From: Thuidium tamariscinum
Lineage: Eukaryota > Streptophyta > Bryopsida > Hypnales > Thuidiaceae
Direction: 5' to 3'
DNA length: 64,000 nucleotides
Assembly: GCA_947034885.2 (NCBI GenBank)
Contig: OX344750.2
Coordinates: 46,114,821 to 46,178,820, forward strand
Made by a program: the position numbers and the translations under genes. The notes beneath the pieces were generated by a model. It saw only the letters and a program-made list of their open reading frames with translations. It made no database searches and was not told the origin of the DNA. Of this stretch, positions 25,838 to 38,187 are shown piece by piece. Numbering within the stretch: the stretch's first letter is position 1; each line of letters starts with the position of its first letter.

Positions 25838-26535
25838 CGCCCCTGCCACCACGCTCCTCGCGAATCACACTTCTCACCTCTCTAATAACAACATCGTGGA
25901 AGAGCCTTCAGACCCAATGTCTGCGAAAACAAAATCCACGACACGGGCTCTGATCAAACAGGTTATGCATCAAAGGGCACCACATCGGTCTGATCGATAA
26001 AACCCTGCAATCGTGACCCCAAATTGTGGTTTAAGCGCTTGCAAAGACAATTGTCGAGCAGCATGGTGGCTGGCTGTGATCGTCGCAGCATCGATGTTGC
26101 CGAAGGACTTGTAAAACTCAAGCTCCGCCCATAACCTCTGACAGCCCTGATCCACCTATGCAGTGTCCAGCGGGCAGGAAGAATCAGGGGGAAACGTCCG
26201 TGCAGAATCGGAATCGGATCTGATGATGAATGGAATCGGAGTTGACGGCATTTGAGGTTAATGAACATGTAGTACTGAACAAGCTTACAACCACAGTCCG
26301 GGGAGTTCTATAGAAATTTCGGAGAATTTCTTAGCTTCTTGAAGGTACCTCAGATTTTTCAAAGTTTACCCGAAAGTAAGCCTACAAAGTGCAAATTTAG
26401 TCGGTTGATGTCCCCCATTTTCTAATGTAATTCGGCTATTAGCCGACTTTTTCTTTTTTTCTTTGGCATCTATCCTAAATTTCAAAAATGGGGCCGGTTT
26501 TTTTTGTTTTGTTGGTGAATTTGTATTCAATCTCC
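25838..26535. other. 5' flank of the INTS7-like gene
   Basis: The first 450 bases are GC-moderate and should hold the 5' UTR and promoter. The minus-strand frames at 25963-26268 have no recognisable domain. From about 26330 the sequence becomes AT-rich. Confidence 0.45.
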
Positions 26536-26806
26536 ATGTTTTTTCCTATTGTTTCTTTTTAAGGTATCTTTGGCATTTATTAACTATATTTCCCATTTTT
26601 TCCTATTGTTTCCTTTTAAGGTATCTTTGGCATTTTACTAATTATACTCCCCATTTTTTTCCTATTTTTTCCTTTTAAGGTATCTCTAGCATTTGCTAAT
26701 TATACTTCCTATTTTTTTTCCTATTGTTTCTTTTTAAGGTATCTTTGGCATTTACTAATTATACTCCCTACTTTTTTTTTAATTGTTTTCTTTTAAGGTA
26801 TTTAGA
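26536..26806. repeat. 59-bp minisatellite, about 4.6 units
   Basis: The word CTTTTAAGGTATCTTTGGCA recurs with the AAGGTA part at 26561, 26618, 26677, 26736 and 26795 (periods 57, 59, 59, 59). Each unit also has a TTTTTCCTATT tract and ACTAATTATACTCC. The open frames here just translate the repeat into Phe/Leu-rich peptides. Confidence 0.85.
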
Positions 26807-27193
26807 GTTTGAAAATTTAAAACAAAGTTTTTTTACTATAACTTTGCAAATGCAAAGTTCATTTTCTCAAAAAAATTATATCAAAATTTTATGTATCCCA
26901 CAACTTCCTCAAGTTTGTTATTCATTTTACAATTTGGCTTTGGATTCTATATGAAATTTCAAATATACAATCTTCTTGTTGCCCTTGCTTGTCTCTATTG
27001 ACAAAAAATATTAGCCTAGACATCTTTTTATAACTATTGATTCTTAGTCTATGAAATTTATTTTCCATTCAAAGCAATCATTGTACGTATTTAAGAGAAA
27101 AAAAATTTAATAAGAAGATAAAATAATTTCATCATAATTGTTTGTTCAAAAAATCAAAGTCCAAAATAGGCCCCTAAATTCTTGAAAGGCTTA

Positions 27194-28564
27194 ACCCCTA
27201 AAGGCCCAAGGCCATTTTTCTGTCAAAAAACACTCAAAATTGCCATTTTTGTTGCACTCATCCAAAACTAGTATAAGACCATAAGAGCCAGATTTATAGA
27301 AATTCTTGGTCCCCCCCCATTACTTTCGATGCTTATAGATAAAGGTATGACATTACCATAGACCAATACTCCAAATCTCCAATTCATTGTTCAAAACTGA
27401 ATATACTAATAAAATTTTCTATATTTATGTTTAGAAAATTTCCTAGAAATTCTATGCTTTGTCGGCTGCCCACCGTAAAAAAGGCATTCAAAACGGTAAT
27501 TTTCCTAAATACTCCAAATGTGGACGGTCTTATTGCTATGAATTTTTTTTCCTACCCTGTCCATTTCCAAAAATCTTCCGTTTTTTCATTCTGAACCACT
27601 TCCTAAACTTATCTATTTCATTCGGAAATTCCCAAAATCAATCGGCCAACTGGCTACTAACTGCCGGCACTTCCCGTACATTGCTTACAACCCATTTCCG
27701 ACCACTTGTCTGAGGAATTCAGCATAGCTCCCAGGTAGGTTTGGTGGGCGAATAGATTTCTTGCGTTGAAAAATAAGCTAAGATTTCAAACAGATTTGAA
27801 ATTTTTGAATTTTTTTCACCTATAAACAAAATTATTGTGAAATTTTTTGTTAAGATTCTATGAATCCTATTCTTGATATGTAGGTATGTCTAATTCTGAC
27901 CATATGTTGATCAAGAAATTCACAAGAAATCAATGGATCATAATGCATCATAATGGACTAGTTTTTCCCACCTCCTATACTTGAAAATAGAATTACCTAA
28001 ACTCTTAAAATGATGGGGTGATTGGATAAGGGTTGGCAACTTTACTACTTTCCCTTCTATATGAGAATATGAAGAAGGAGAAAGTACATTTTTAGAAGTA
28101 GCTTATCAAACAAAAGCAATTAAATTTTTTTAGTCACAAAGTAAAGAACCCCATCATAGACCAAAATCTAATTCAAATCCCAATTTTCTTCTCTTGCATA
28201 CTATTGTAGAAGAATTGCACGTACACATGGTGAAATTGAACTTAAAAGGTAAAAATTGGGTTGAAAAGTCACCACTTTATAAATTCAATTAACACAACCA
28301 TATAATATTTTGTACATATCAAAAGATTCTTGCATTATTCTAGAATGTAAAAGGACACAATTGGATTGGCATTGGCATTGTTTAGGGAATTAACCCTTAC
28401 ACATTTGGTCATTCTTGATCCCTTCAAAAATAATTGTCATATAGATTTGTTAACAATGGTATGAGAAAATATACTTGGAATCAAGGTGAAAGATGGAGAA
28501 GGATTGAAAATGATTTGTTGATTAAGTCAACAAGATACAAATTTCCATTTTGACCTTTAGGGGT
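27194..28564. mobile_element. Candidate TA-flanked MITE with ACCCCTAAAGG ends
   Basis: The left end is TTAACCCCTAAAGGCCCAAG and the right end reads TTTTGACCTTTAGGGGTTAA, inverted complements over about 14 bases with TA outside. At 1371 bases it is long for a MITE and has no coding frame with a known domain. The pairing of these two ends is inferred, since the family is abundant and one end could belong to another copy. Confidence 0.4.
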
Positions 28565-28689
28565 TAAGAAAGTCACAATGTGACGAAAAGAGGCAGTCAC
28601 TATGATGTGATTAATTTTCCTACCTCCCCTCATCAGAAAACCAGTAGCCGTTGGATTTGAATAAAAAAAAATCCCAACCCCCCTCCAAG

Positions 28690-28880
28690 AAAAATCAACA
28701 ACCGTCAGATATTGATACAGATACCACATACTGATACGGATACTGAATACGAAAATTGAATACGGATACAACATATATATATTGTATATGGATACAAAAT
28801 ACGAATACAGAATACGGATACTAGTACTGAATACAGATATGATGAATACAAATACGGTATATGGGTATACGAATGTATAC
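28690..28880. repeat. Degenerate GAATACGGATAC microsatellite
   Basis: Units such as GATACGGATAC, GAATACGG, GAATACGAA and ATATGGATAC repeat imperfectly over about 190 bases, including the run ATATATATATTG. The minus-strand frames with repeated Tyr-Ser/Ile-Arg words (28481-28986) are translations of it. Confidence 0.7.
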
Positions 28881-28934
28881 TGAATCCTTTATCCCATATC
28901 CTTTGTCTCCAACCCCACCCTTTGAGAATTATAA

Positions 28935-28955
28935 GGGGGGGTGGGGGGAGGGGGG
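28935..28955 (+). repeat. G-rich tract with three long G-runs
   Basis: Seven G, T, six G, A, six G. Further G-runs follow at about 29008-29022 and 29071-29092. Such spacing can form a G-quadruplex on the plus strand; this is inference from pattern only. Confidence 0.55.
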
Positions 28956-29253
28956 ATCTACAAATTAAAAAAATTTGAAAATTCAAAATTTAATATTTAT
29001 ATCAATTTGGGAGGGGAGGGGGCTTGAAAATTTTAATATTCAAAATTTAATGTTTAAATCATTAAATCAGATTGGGAGGGGCTGAGGGGGAGGTGCAAAT
29101 TTTTTTTTAAATTTTAAATGTTTTTAGTTTTTGAACTCATTGTGACACAGTTTGTCACAATGACAATGAGCTCAAAAGAGGCAGTCACTGCCTCACATAT
29201 ATAGTCACATTGGAATCCCAAAAGACAAGAATAACTGCCCTCTGGGGAAGCTA

Positions 29254-29417
29254 TGTAACTAACTCAATGAAGGTTCAAAAAATACAAAACAACTTGGATT
29301 AGATGTCAAATTTGTTTTTCTTTTGATACAAATTCGTTGAAAAATACTTCAAGGAGTTTTAGCTTTCCAAAAATGCAAATTAGATGTTAAGTGGTCCATT
29401 TTAGGACCTCCTACTTA
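29254..29417 (-). mobile_element. Truncated, inverted copy of the 330-bp TA-flanked MITE
   Basis: Read on the minus strand this matches the left half of the elements at 12161 and 58285. On the plus strand, CAACTTGGATTAGATGTCAA is the complement of their TTGACATCTAACCCAAG stretch, and the outer end reads GGTCCATTTTAGGACCTCCT then ACTTA. The other half is missing. Confidence 0.65.
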
Positions 29418-29454
29418 ATCTTCTATACTAAAAATTGGAATCCCCCCCCCCTTC

Positions 29455-29707
29455 TTTTTTTTGAAACATATGACCTTCAAGGGCCATAGTCGGATTGACA
29501 TGACACAACAACCAAGGCAACTTGGCAAAATAGCCCGGGAATTACACACCTTAGGTATCCCCATCAAGAACAAGTGGAGGAACACCAACCTTCTCTTCAT
29601 GCATCAGCACGAAGAGCCCCCATGCAAGCAATGTCAACACATGGAGTTGAACTAGGGACTTTATAGATTCCGACAGAAATCCCTACCATTTGATCCATCA
29701 CTTGGGG
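29455..29707 (-). mobile_element. tRNA-derived SINE
   Basis: On the minus strand the element opens AAGTGATGGATCAAATGGTA, like the head of plant SINEs. An A-box-like TGGATCAAATGG lies at 29697..29686 and a B-box-like AGTTCAACTCC at 29653..29643, spaced as in tRNA promoters. The body of about 245 bases is distinctly richer in GC than its flanks and ends in an A8 tail (T-run at 29455-29462 on the plus strand). No clear target duplication was found and no second copy is in the window. The plus-strand open frame at 29461-29655 is accidental. Confidence 0.6.
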
Positions 29708-32367
29708 TAGTTTAAGGTCATTATGGACCACAATCCCATTTTTTTTCATATATTGGTTTTAGTTGATTTTCTTTACATGAAAAAAAAATTCATTTAGCTT
29801 TCTTTTCATCTTAGAAGAATGCAAAGATAGAAGCCAATATATTTTGGTGAAATAATGTATTTATACTATCATCCATATTTTGACCAAATAATTTTATTTT
29901 AACTTTTATTTGTATATGTTTTCATCCAATTTTGACAATTTCATCCATATCTTAACTTTTTTTAAATGTAAAAATTGAACATATTGAATACCAAAGTAGT
30001 ATGGTATTACTTTGAAATAGAATTTGTCCCGTTGGTGTTTACAAAAAAGATTGAGAAGAGTTAATCCCTTTGTTGTTTCAAGTTGCCTAGATAGATGGAG
30101 ATGAATGAATCACTTTATTTCCTAGCAATACTCCATGTCTATTCCACCCTTTTCATCTTATACAATTCGTCTTTATTTTTTCATTATAGAGATTTGTCTT
30201 GACTTTGTTTCCCTTACTCATGTTCTTTTTTGTAGTTCAAAATGCTTTTCTTTCTTTAAAATATATTTTTGGATTTATTCTCCATACAATTTTGGAATTT
30301 GAAGCAATTTGTTACAATTACAATACTCTAAGGTTTAAGGTCTAGAAGAAGATTTATGATTTAATGTCATAATGCTACCATAACAAAAAAATGGTCAATA
30401 GATAATTTTCAAGTACTATAGAGATGAAGAATGCATCTATTGGTTTGTATATAAATTGGATCATCTTTGGCAAAGTACCTTAATAATAAATCTCATCATT
30501 TCAAAGATAAATAGTTTTCATCTTCAAACCCTAAAAGACCATAGGTAGTACAAAACTTCGAAATTATGAAAGATGTATTTTAAAATGCTTCTTTGTTAAA
30601 AGAAAATTTTAATTAACTATGGCTCTCAAACAATAGTTGAAAATATGATCTATAGATCATATGTATAAAGTTAGATTAATAATAAAAATTCCTTCTAAAA
30701 TCCATCGTGTATTGAATATTTGTGATTTTCAAAAGGATTTTAGAATTAGGATTAGAGATCTTGAGGAATAACTATCTCAAGGGGTCTTGCAAGGGGTTAC
30801 AATATAGGGTATTCATTGATAACCTGTGACCAAGTCCCTATTACATAGGGGCTATGTAAGTAAATTTTGTGAATTTTGATAGTGCCATCTTAATCTAAAT
30901 TCCTAAATTCTTCTCATTTCATGCACCCTATATTTCCTTTAGAACTTTTTTTCACTAATTTTGTATATCCTATATTCATTATAAACAGAGAATAGTAGGA
31001 ATTCTTTTTCAAACACTTAGTAGGGTCATAGGGAAATTCATTTATGAAAAGTACACATACAAAAAATGATATACAAAACAAGAATTGGAAATTCAAACAC
31101 CTAGTTGCAAAGTTAAACTACTTTGAAACGAAAAGTGGATTCAAAGACCAAATACTTAAGGACTTCCAAGCACAAAATTTGTCAAAAAAAAACCAAAAAA
31201 GAAACAAGTATTCAAGAGTCATTGTAAGCCCCCCCCCCCCCCCCCCCCTTTGTAGCTTTTTGGCAAAATCTACATTTTAGCCTTAGAGTACTATGAGTAC
31301 TATGTAGCAAAACAATCTCAGCCATTGATTGCCAAAATTGCCAAATAAAAGTACCACTGCAAGTATTGTAGACTACTTGTGAGCATTGAAACAATATTAT
31401 AGAAAAAAAATTGTTATAGAAAATAGAAATAATGAGATATGAATTAATATTAATCATTAAAAAACAACCCACTAGAAATTACATCACTCGAATTGCAATG
31501 AAGAATAGGATCAATATTTTTTGCAATGAACTTGAATTCAATATCATGTACAAAAGTGATATACACCTAAATTTTGTGTCTAAATGTATTGTGCAAAAGC
31601 AAGTATATAAGTTACAAAATACAATACAAAGCAATTAAAAAATGTTTGAATATTGGAGGTTGTAGGGTGGCTAGTTTTGCATTCAAGGTTCAAAATGTAG
31701 GTGCAAACCATATATTGAAGCCTTAGGTAACTCAAAATTTGAAACAATTTATACAATTGCAAAGCTAAACCTTCTTGCTTGCTTCAAACTGTAAACCTTG
31801 AGCTTCATCTTGAAAAAACAAACCGATGAGCTTGTTTGCACACTCATAGCATTCTCAATTTGTATTCAAATTCAATCCCATCAAACAAGAACCTCAATCC
31901 AAAAGTTTAGCAAATGTCAAAGCCTTGAATTTCAAGTGTCATCATCTAAGGTGCATACCATCTTCTACCTTGTAATCCATTGCAATTTTTGTTCTTCATC
32001 CTCTAATGATTACATTTTTTATACTAATTATTTTTGTACACTAATTAAAAAATTCATATTGAGCAAACATTGGATCCTTCTTAGAATGCTGGTTAAAAAG
32101 TTATATATAATAAACATGCCATTTACCACATAGTAATACTTCTGAAGAGTTAAGATATTTTTGGCAAGTCTATGCCCTAGAGAGTTAACTTCTAAAGGTC
32201 TAAGAAGCTACTTTGGATTTTTGAAAACTTGGGCAAACTTTGTTGACTTCATAGTTTGGAATTTATCAATGAAGTTTTTAGAATGCATACAAATCATCCT
32301 AATCTATATGTGAAGATTTGCTTCTTGTCATTCCAATAAGTATTGCAAAATTTAGAAGGGTTTTTTA
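29708..32367. other. AT-rich intergenic DNA
   Basis: I see no gene. Open frames here are short and lie in AT-rich DNA. The only distinct element is the C20 tract at 31229-31248. Confidence 0.5.
31229..31248 (+). repeat. Homopolymer of 20 C
   Basis: An uninterrupted run of 20 C (20 G on the minus strand). It is unusual in such AT-rich surroundings, and its true length is likely unstable or affected by sequencing error. Confidence 0.9.
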
Positions 32368-33282
32368 ACTCCTAAAGGACCAAAGTCCCTCCAAGGACAT
32401 TTGAAATTATAGGCAAGCTTGTATGACCTGAATTTTTGCCATGATGTTTTGAAACTTTTTTTGAAGATATGAAATTAGATTAGCTTTTTGAAAATATAAT
32501 TTTTAAAAATTTCAATTGGTGCCCACGAGCAAAAGTATTGCCATTCTAAGTCCAAAAAGTAGTTCGTCAAGCAAAACAAAAAACAGACAAAAAAAGTCAT
32601 TTTAATTTAATTTTAATTTTTTTTTCTCAACGATTATGTTTTGGTCTACATTTGAAGCTTTGATTCTATTTGGAATAATAATGAGAAAGTTATGGACAGT
32701 GGCTTGTATTTTGGATAATCTAAATAGTTTATTGAAAAAACAACTTAAGGAATTCATTTTTGAATGCAACTTTTTAAATTTTTCAAATTTTTTTTGAAAG
32801 GATTAAGTTTGTTTGTAAGATCAATCCCACCATTGGAATTATATTGTTTTATTTCCATCTTAAAGATATTAACAATTTAGTGTGTTGTTCAATCTTTGAC
32901 CTACTTCTATTTAACAATTTTTTAATGAATGCAAATCATCTACTTTTTTTGAAATTTTTTTCCCTCTCTCTCAATTCAAATGTTCAATATAAAAGAAATT
33001 CATGGGTCTATAGTGCAAGAAAATTCCACAAATGGCAATCAAAGTCACTTGAAATTGTGGGCTAGAACTCTACAAACAAAATTCTAAATTTGAATGCTAA
33101 TATCTTCCAATCGGTATGGTCAAACTTCATGAAATTTTTACCACATGATCTTAGACAAGTAAATTACAAGATCTCCTAGAGAAGTTCTCAAAAAAATGTT
33201 TATTTTGTTTTTTTGGGTGGAAGTAACAAATATGGTTTTGAGTGGTTTTTTAAGCCTAAAAATGCTTTGGTCCTCTAGGGAT
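32368..33282. mobile_element. Candidate 915-bp TA-flanked element with ACTCCTAAAGG ends
   Basis: The left end is TAACTCCTAAAGGACCAAAG and the right end reads TGCTTTGGTCCTCTAGGGAT then TA; these are inverted complements with three or so mismatches. The TA on each side is a probable target duplication. No domain is recognisable inside. It belongs with the elements at 27194, 54768 and 58896 by its ends. Confidence 0.55.
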
Positions 33283-33949
33283 TAAATTTCTATGTCGAAT
33301 TACACAACAAAAAACAAGTTCTGAAAAAATATTCAATTGTTTTTTTTGGATCAATTTCATAGATCAGCACCTAGTCAATCATATTTAAATCATTCAATTT
33401 TAAATAATGTGGTGAAAACTATCAAGAGTTTTATTTTGTGGTCAATGAAGGTAGAAATGATACTGTAAAAAATTATTTTTGCACTCAAATGTAATAATTT
33501 TCAAACAAAACAAAAAGAAATGCCAATTTTTTACTACTTAAACATTCTCACTATTAGAATTTATAGTTCTCTATTACTCTATATATTTCTCACACTTGTT
33601 CTTACAAAAGTTATTAGTGGCTTAGTTTTTTTCCCCTTCAATCTTAGTTTCCTACTAGCTAAATCACCTTCTACTTTGTAATTTTTTTAAAGATGAATAT
33701 GAATTTTTTTTAGGTCAAATTGTTTTGCATATAATCTCAACCTATCTTCCAACATATTGTTGCTAAAATGCCCAAATTGTAAAACAATCTCATTTTTTTC
33801 TATTAAAAATATTAGAGGATAAAAACTTCACCTTGTAGAAGGGCTAGAAAACCCTATGTTTTAAAGTTTAGGCACATTGGACATGCAATTGGTGGAGATA
33901 TTCTAATATTATGAAAGGAAGTACTTGATTAATTTCCCTAAAAAATCGA

Positions 33950-34224
33950 TAAGGGGAGATTTGAGGCCTCTAGAGGATTGTTTTAGGTTTGTTTTTGAAA
34001 CTATTGGCTACTATTAGGCCAACAATTACTACCCCCCCTCCTTCCAAAAAGAACTACTAGAAATGCAAAATAAAGTCCAATTTTTTTTTATAATGTTACA
34101 TAGTCTTGACTATGCCAGATTCCTATGTTTCTGCATTCCTGCAATAGTTTTGTGTTCTTGCAACAGTTTCTAGATTCCCACAATCTAGGAACTTGCAATC
34201 TTCTAGAGGCATCAAATCTCTTGT
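33950..34224 (-). mobile_element. Candidate MITE, GGAGATTTGAGGCCTC family, inverted copy
   Basis: The left end AAGGGGAGATTTGAGGCCTC and the right end TCTAGAGGCATCAAATCTCT are inverted complements. Read on the minus strand it aligns with 56225-56484; the plus strand here matches the complement of that element's right half, including TTGGCTACTATTAGGCCAAC. Target duplication not determined. Confidence 0.6.
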
Positions 34225-35386
34225 AATGCCTATGATAAAATTAAAAAAAAATTTGATATGAATGAAGATTTTAGTCTTGCTTTAGGACAAGTATTTTGAG
34301 GCAGTTTTAGGCTTCTAAATATAAAAACTTTAGGAGTTAAAATGATAAAAATATCAAGATATTGATAATTTTCTAAACACTATTTTAGCTCTAAAATAGA
34401 TATGCCCATTTTTACAAATTAGACCAGACGTCTGTGCACAAGTTCTAAACTTTTCTAATCAAGATGAATATGTCAATCTTTAGCTTTTAATGCTTCCATT
34501 TTTGATGATGTTATAGCCAGGACTAGTGAAGAAAATAGTTACTATAGAACGATGCTTGATCCTTTATGAGGATTAAATAAAAAATAAAAAATACCTCATT
34601 TGAACTATACTAATTTGTCTTTATAGTATGTGCTACAAAATTAAATGAACTTACATTAGTTATGAACTATACTAATTTGTCTTTATAGTATGTGCTACAA
34701 AATTAAATGAACTTACATTAGTTATGCATGGTTATACTTTTTTTTCAAGTGAAGTATAATTATACCCATTTGATATGCACACTGAATCATTAACTAAAGT
34801 AGAATAGTCCATTATAGTTGGATGACTAATAATGAATTTGATGGTGAATACCTAGGAAATGGCCCCAACATGGATTTTTTTCAATATGTGAAATTTGGGC
34901 CACAATCAATGTTTTACATAATAGTAATGGAGTAATTAATGACCTTAGTAGGAACTTCTAGCTTTTCAATGTGAAATTCATTGTAAAAATTGACTTTGAA
35001 ACCTTCCATGTTAGAAAATATCATAATTGCTTTATGTATTGAGATGAACATTATGGATTCAAATTTTGTTAATTTTCGGGTAGTCTATCTAGGGACCCTT
35101 TTGGACCATGATGTACTAAACACTTTAAAAATTCATAGTATATTCATACTTTGTTAAAAAATATAATTTTTGTTACACTTGCTATTTTACACACTTTTGT
35201 TTAGGTGAAAAAAAAAAAATTTCAACAATTGCATGAGGCCAAACTCCTTATTCTAACAAAAATGGGCTATTTTACCTATTAGTGCCAATCATAGTGAAGA
35301 ATCATCACAAACATCATTGGTTAAAGTATTTCTCCCTTATAAAAAGATATATTTATTATTTGTAAATTCATTTGTAGGACACACTA
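34225..35386. other. AT-rich intergenic DNA up to the Harbinger element
   Basis: No coding region is seen. It includes the perfect tandem duplication at 34601-34724. Confidence 0.5.
34601..34724 (+). repeat. Perfect tandem duplication, 62-bp unit
   Basis: TGAACTATACTAATTTGTCT starts both copies (34601 and 34663) and the two 62-base units are identical by eye. The lack of differences implies a recent duplication or an assembly artefact. Confidence 0.92.
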
Positions 35387-36384
35387 TTAGGGTACGTTCG
35401 CACCGGCTGCATCAGAGGTAGTAATTTGATGCCAGAAGTCAGTCAACATGTGAAGACTAAAGTCACCCGAGGCAGGCGGGGAAGGTGTGGCGCGTTGGGG
35501 CCCATGAGGGTGTCAGCTATTTTTTTTTGGTATTGCGTCCGCATAGGCGCAGTTACGATGTACTGCGTCTGCAACTTTGAGGGAGAGCTGAAATTATTGT
35601 CAGCATCTGTCCACACTGGTTGGAAGGGCTGCGCATGACTATGCGAAAGGCATACTGTTCGGCGACAGTCCTCACGACAGAGCAGTAGTGCACGCAGAGC
35701 TTGAATTTTGACAGGATTTGAGTCATCGGGATGCTGGAGAAGTGGGTGTGAGGCGGACGCGAACGCGCAAGAGTGTGTGGAAGTGAGGTGTCATCGTTTT
35801 TGAATTTCGGAGGCCTCAGAAGTTGCGGAGAGCACAAGGACAGTCATTGGTAGTGTGTACTGGTGCATGAGCTTGAGGGCGCGCCAGAGGACTGCGTCGA
35901 GAGGTATGTTTCCTGTGTTCGTTGGCAATTGCCACTTCTTGCTCTACGTACACGTTCTCAAGGTGAGCCATGTACTGTGCTGCGGAGAAGTAGTTCAGCA
36001 GTGTCTGCGCTACGAGCGTGACTGATGCTCGTGTCTTGCATTCTAGGGTTTCTTTCACCTGGGAATCCCGTTGACAGACAACGAACTTGGGAGGGCACTA
36101 TCGACGTAGGAGAGAAGCACTACTTCATCACACAAACAGTACATTCAAGAGGTAATGCCGCTCTGAAAACAGAACTGCCCTTCATTTGTTCCGTTCTGTC
36201 AATTCGAAATGTGCAGGCCTTCACAACTTAGAGAATGCTTTCGTGTGCTGGTCGTGTTCTGCAAGTCTTTCCATCGTCAATTCAGCTGTGAATCTTTTAT
36301 GTCGCTTCCATGTTGCACCTGCTTTGTCTTCTGGTTGTTGACCTAATTCGGAGAATCTCTGCTATTTTGCAGCTGACATACCTG

Positions 36385-37751
36385 ATGGACGTCATACAGT
36401 CACCAACGGAGTTCGTTTCCATGTTGTCGATGCTACTTTTGCTGCTCCTCACGTGCCAACGGAACCTGAATGACATAGCCACTGCTCCCGTTGTGGACGA
36501 TGAAGAGGTGGAGGACATCATGATGTTCAGCATGCCCGAAGAGCGACCTGTGGATTTCATGGCCATTGCAGAGGCTGCCATCAACCACTTCCGAATTTGG
36601 AGTGGTCTTGCTGCCGTGGACGAGGAACTCGGATTCTGGGTGAAACCCCGATCAACAACCTGGTTCACACGCTTCTTATTAGAAGAGTACGAGGAGGACA
36701 GGCGGGTGCAGCTCTTTCGAATGACGAAGAAATCTGTTTTCACTTTGGCAAGAATCCTGGCTCCTCACATTCGCAGGCAAGATACCAATTACAGGGCTGC
36801 GGTGCCAGTGGTTGTCAGGGTTGCTTGAATGCTTGTGCATTATTCAAAATCTGCCATGGTGCAAGTCTTCTCATTTGCAGTGAGATGTTCGCAGTGGGGA
36901 AAAGTACCGTTTCAATTGTGCTGAGAGAGGTTGTCTTTGCCGTGAATGACACTTTCCGTACCCAAATGGCGTGGCCTTCACGAGACCAGCTTCCCACTGT
37001 CGTTGCAGACTTCCGAAATCTCTGTGGAATGCCAACTACAGCTGGTGTTATCGATGGTACCCACTTTGCAATCAAGAAGCCCACATCGTCCAGCGCGGAA
37101 TACTACTATTACAAGTCCGGTGCATTTGCTATGCATTGTCAAGCGGTTGTTGACAGCCACAGACGGTTTCTCGACATTTACATTGGCATGCCAGGATCCA
37201 CAAACGACGCGCGCGTACTACGCAGGTCCACTCTTTTCACAAAAGGACAAGAAGGGAGTCTATGGGATGCAGATTTCAGTGTTGATGGATTCAAGCCCTT
37301 CTTGCTTGCAGATTCTGGTTATCCTCTGCTGCCTTGGGTCATGGTTCCACATAGAAGAAATGGAGCACTATCAATGGCTGAATCTCTCTTCAACAGGAGA
37401 TTAAGCAAGGGCAGAGCTGTCGTCGAGAATGCTTTCGCCTTGCTCAAGTCAAACTTCCGAGAGCTGCAGGAGAAGTCGGAGCTCAACTTGGTCTTCCTCC
37501 CTGATGTCGCTAATGCCTGCGCTCTGTTGCATAACGTGCTCCTGCAGGGAAGTTATGGCGACGTCGAGAGAGCGTTGGAGGTCATCCTCTCCGAAAGCCA
37601 GACTGCGCAACTTGAGCGGCGAAGTTGTGAATCCTGTGTCGATGTGCGACCCCCGCAGGTTCAAGAGCGAGGTGCAGGTGAGGACACTCGAAGAATGCTA
37701 GGTTGGTTCTTGTCGCAGCAGCGCGAGGCACCCGACATGGAGGAAGCTTAA
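36385..37751 (+). pseudogene. PIF/Harbinger DDE transposase with one frameshift
   Basis: The N-terminal part (ATG 36385 to TGA 36828) has acidic and helical stretches and RRVQLFRMTKKSVFTLARIL. The C-terminal part continues in another frame: MFAVGKSTVSIVLREV (helix-turn-helix-like), GVIDGTHFAIKKP (first catalytic D), YIGMPGSTNDARVLRRS, LADSGYPL (second D) and GRAVVENAFALLKSNFREL (catalytic E). All three DDE residues of the HARBI1-like nuclease are present. The break falls at about 36823-36832, where GCTTGAATGCTTG looks like an 8-base insertion. I tested the short GT-AG interval 36820-36879 as an intron: it restores no frame. Codons upstream of the break in the downstream frame (36597 onward) are shadow. 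Left as it stands, the gene should not give a full transposase, unless the break is a sequencing error. Confidence 0.85.
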
Positions 37752-38187
37752 GCACCGTGTAGCCACTTAACAATTTTGGAGTTCCCATGGCGCACCTTGG
37801 AGCCAGTTTTCAATTTCGGAGTTCCCATGGCGCATAGTACATAGCAGTCAGTATGTGTATGCTAGCATGTTCAAAGCGTAATGGACAGATGTTCTGCGCA
37901 GGGAAGTACAAAACTGCTTAAAAGCCTTTATAGATGTATCATTCTATTTACAGTACATTCTAGTGTTTCTATGTACAGTACTCACTTCTAATATATCTAT
38001 TATACAGTGGTGTACTTAGATATGTCTACGGCACTAAGTGAATGTACAGCTGACGCTGAAGCATTTTAATACAAAAAGGCAGACACGAGTCTAGCCCTGT
38101 TCACAAAAAAATCAGCGTTCCATCCGGTGTACTATAGGTACGTGAGAGTCTTGTTCAAAAGTCCTGCATGCATGCAACGAAGCTTTC

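Noticed and set aside
26536..26806. CRISPR-like array
   Set aside because: The repeats are continuous 59-base units without unique spacers, in a plant genome; it is a minisatellite.
36597..36830. N-terminal part of the 384-codon frame as the true transposase start
   Set aside because: It is a shadow of the first transposase frame, which carries the family-like residues; the real protein changes frame near 36830.
36820..36879. A 60-base intron in the transposase gene
   Set aside because: Borders are GT-AG with a good pyrimidine tract, but joining gives an immediate stop and removes a conserved helix.
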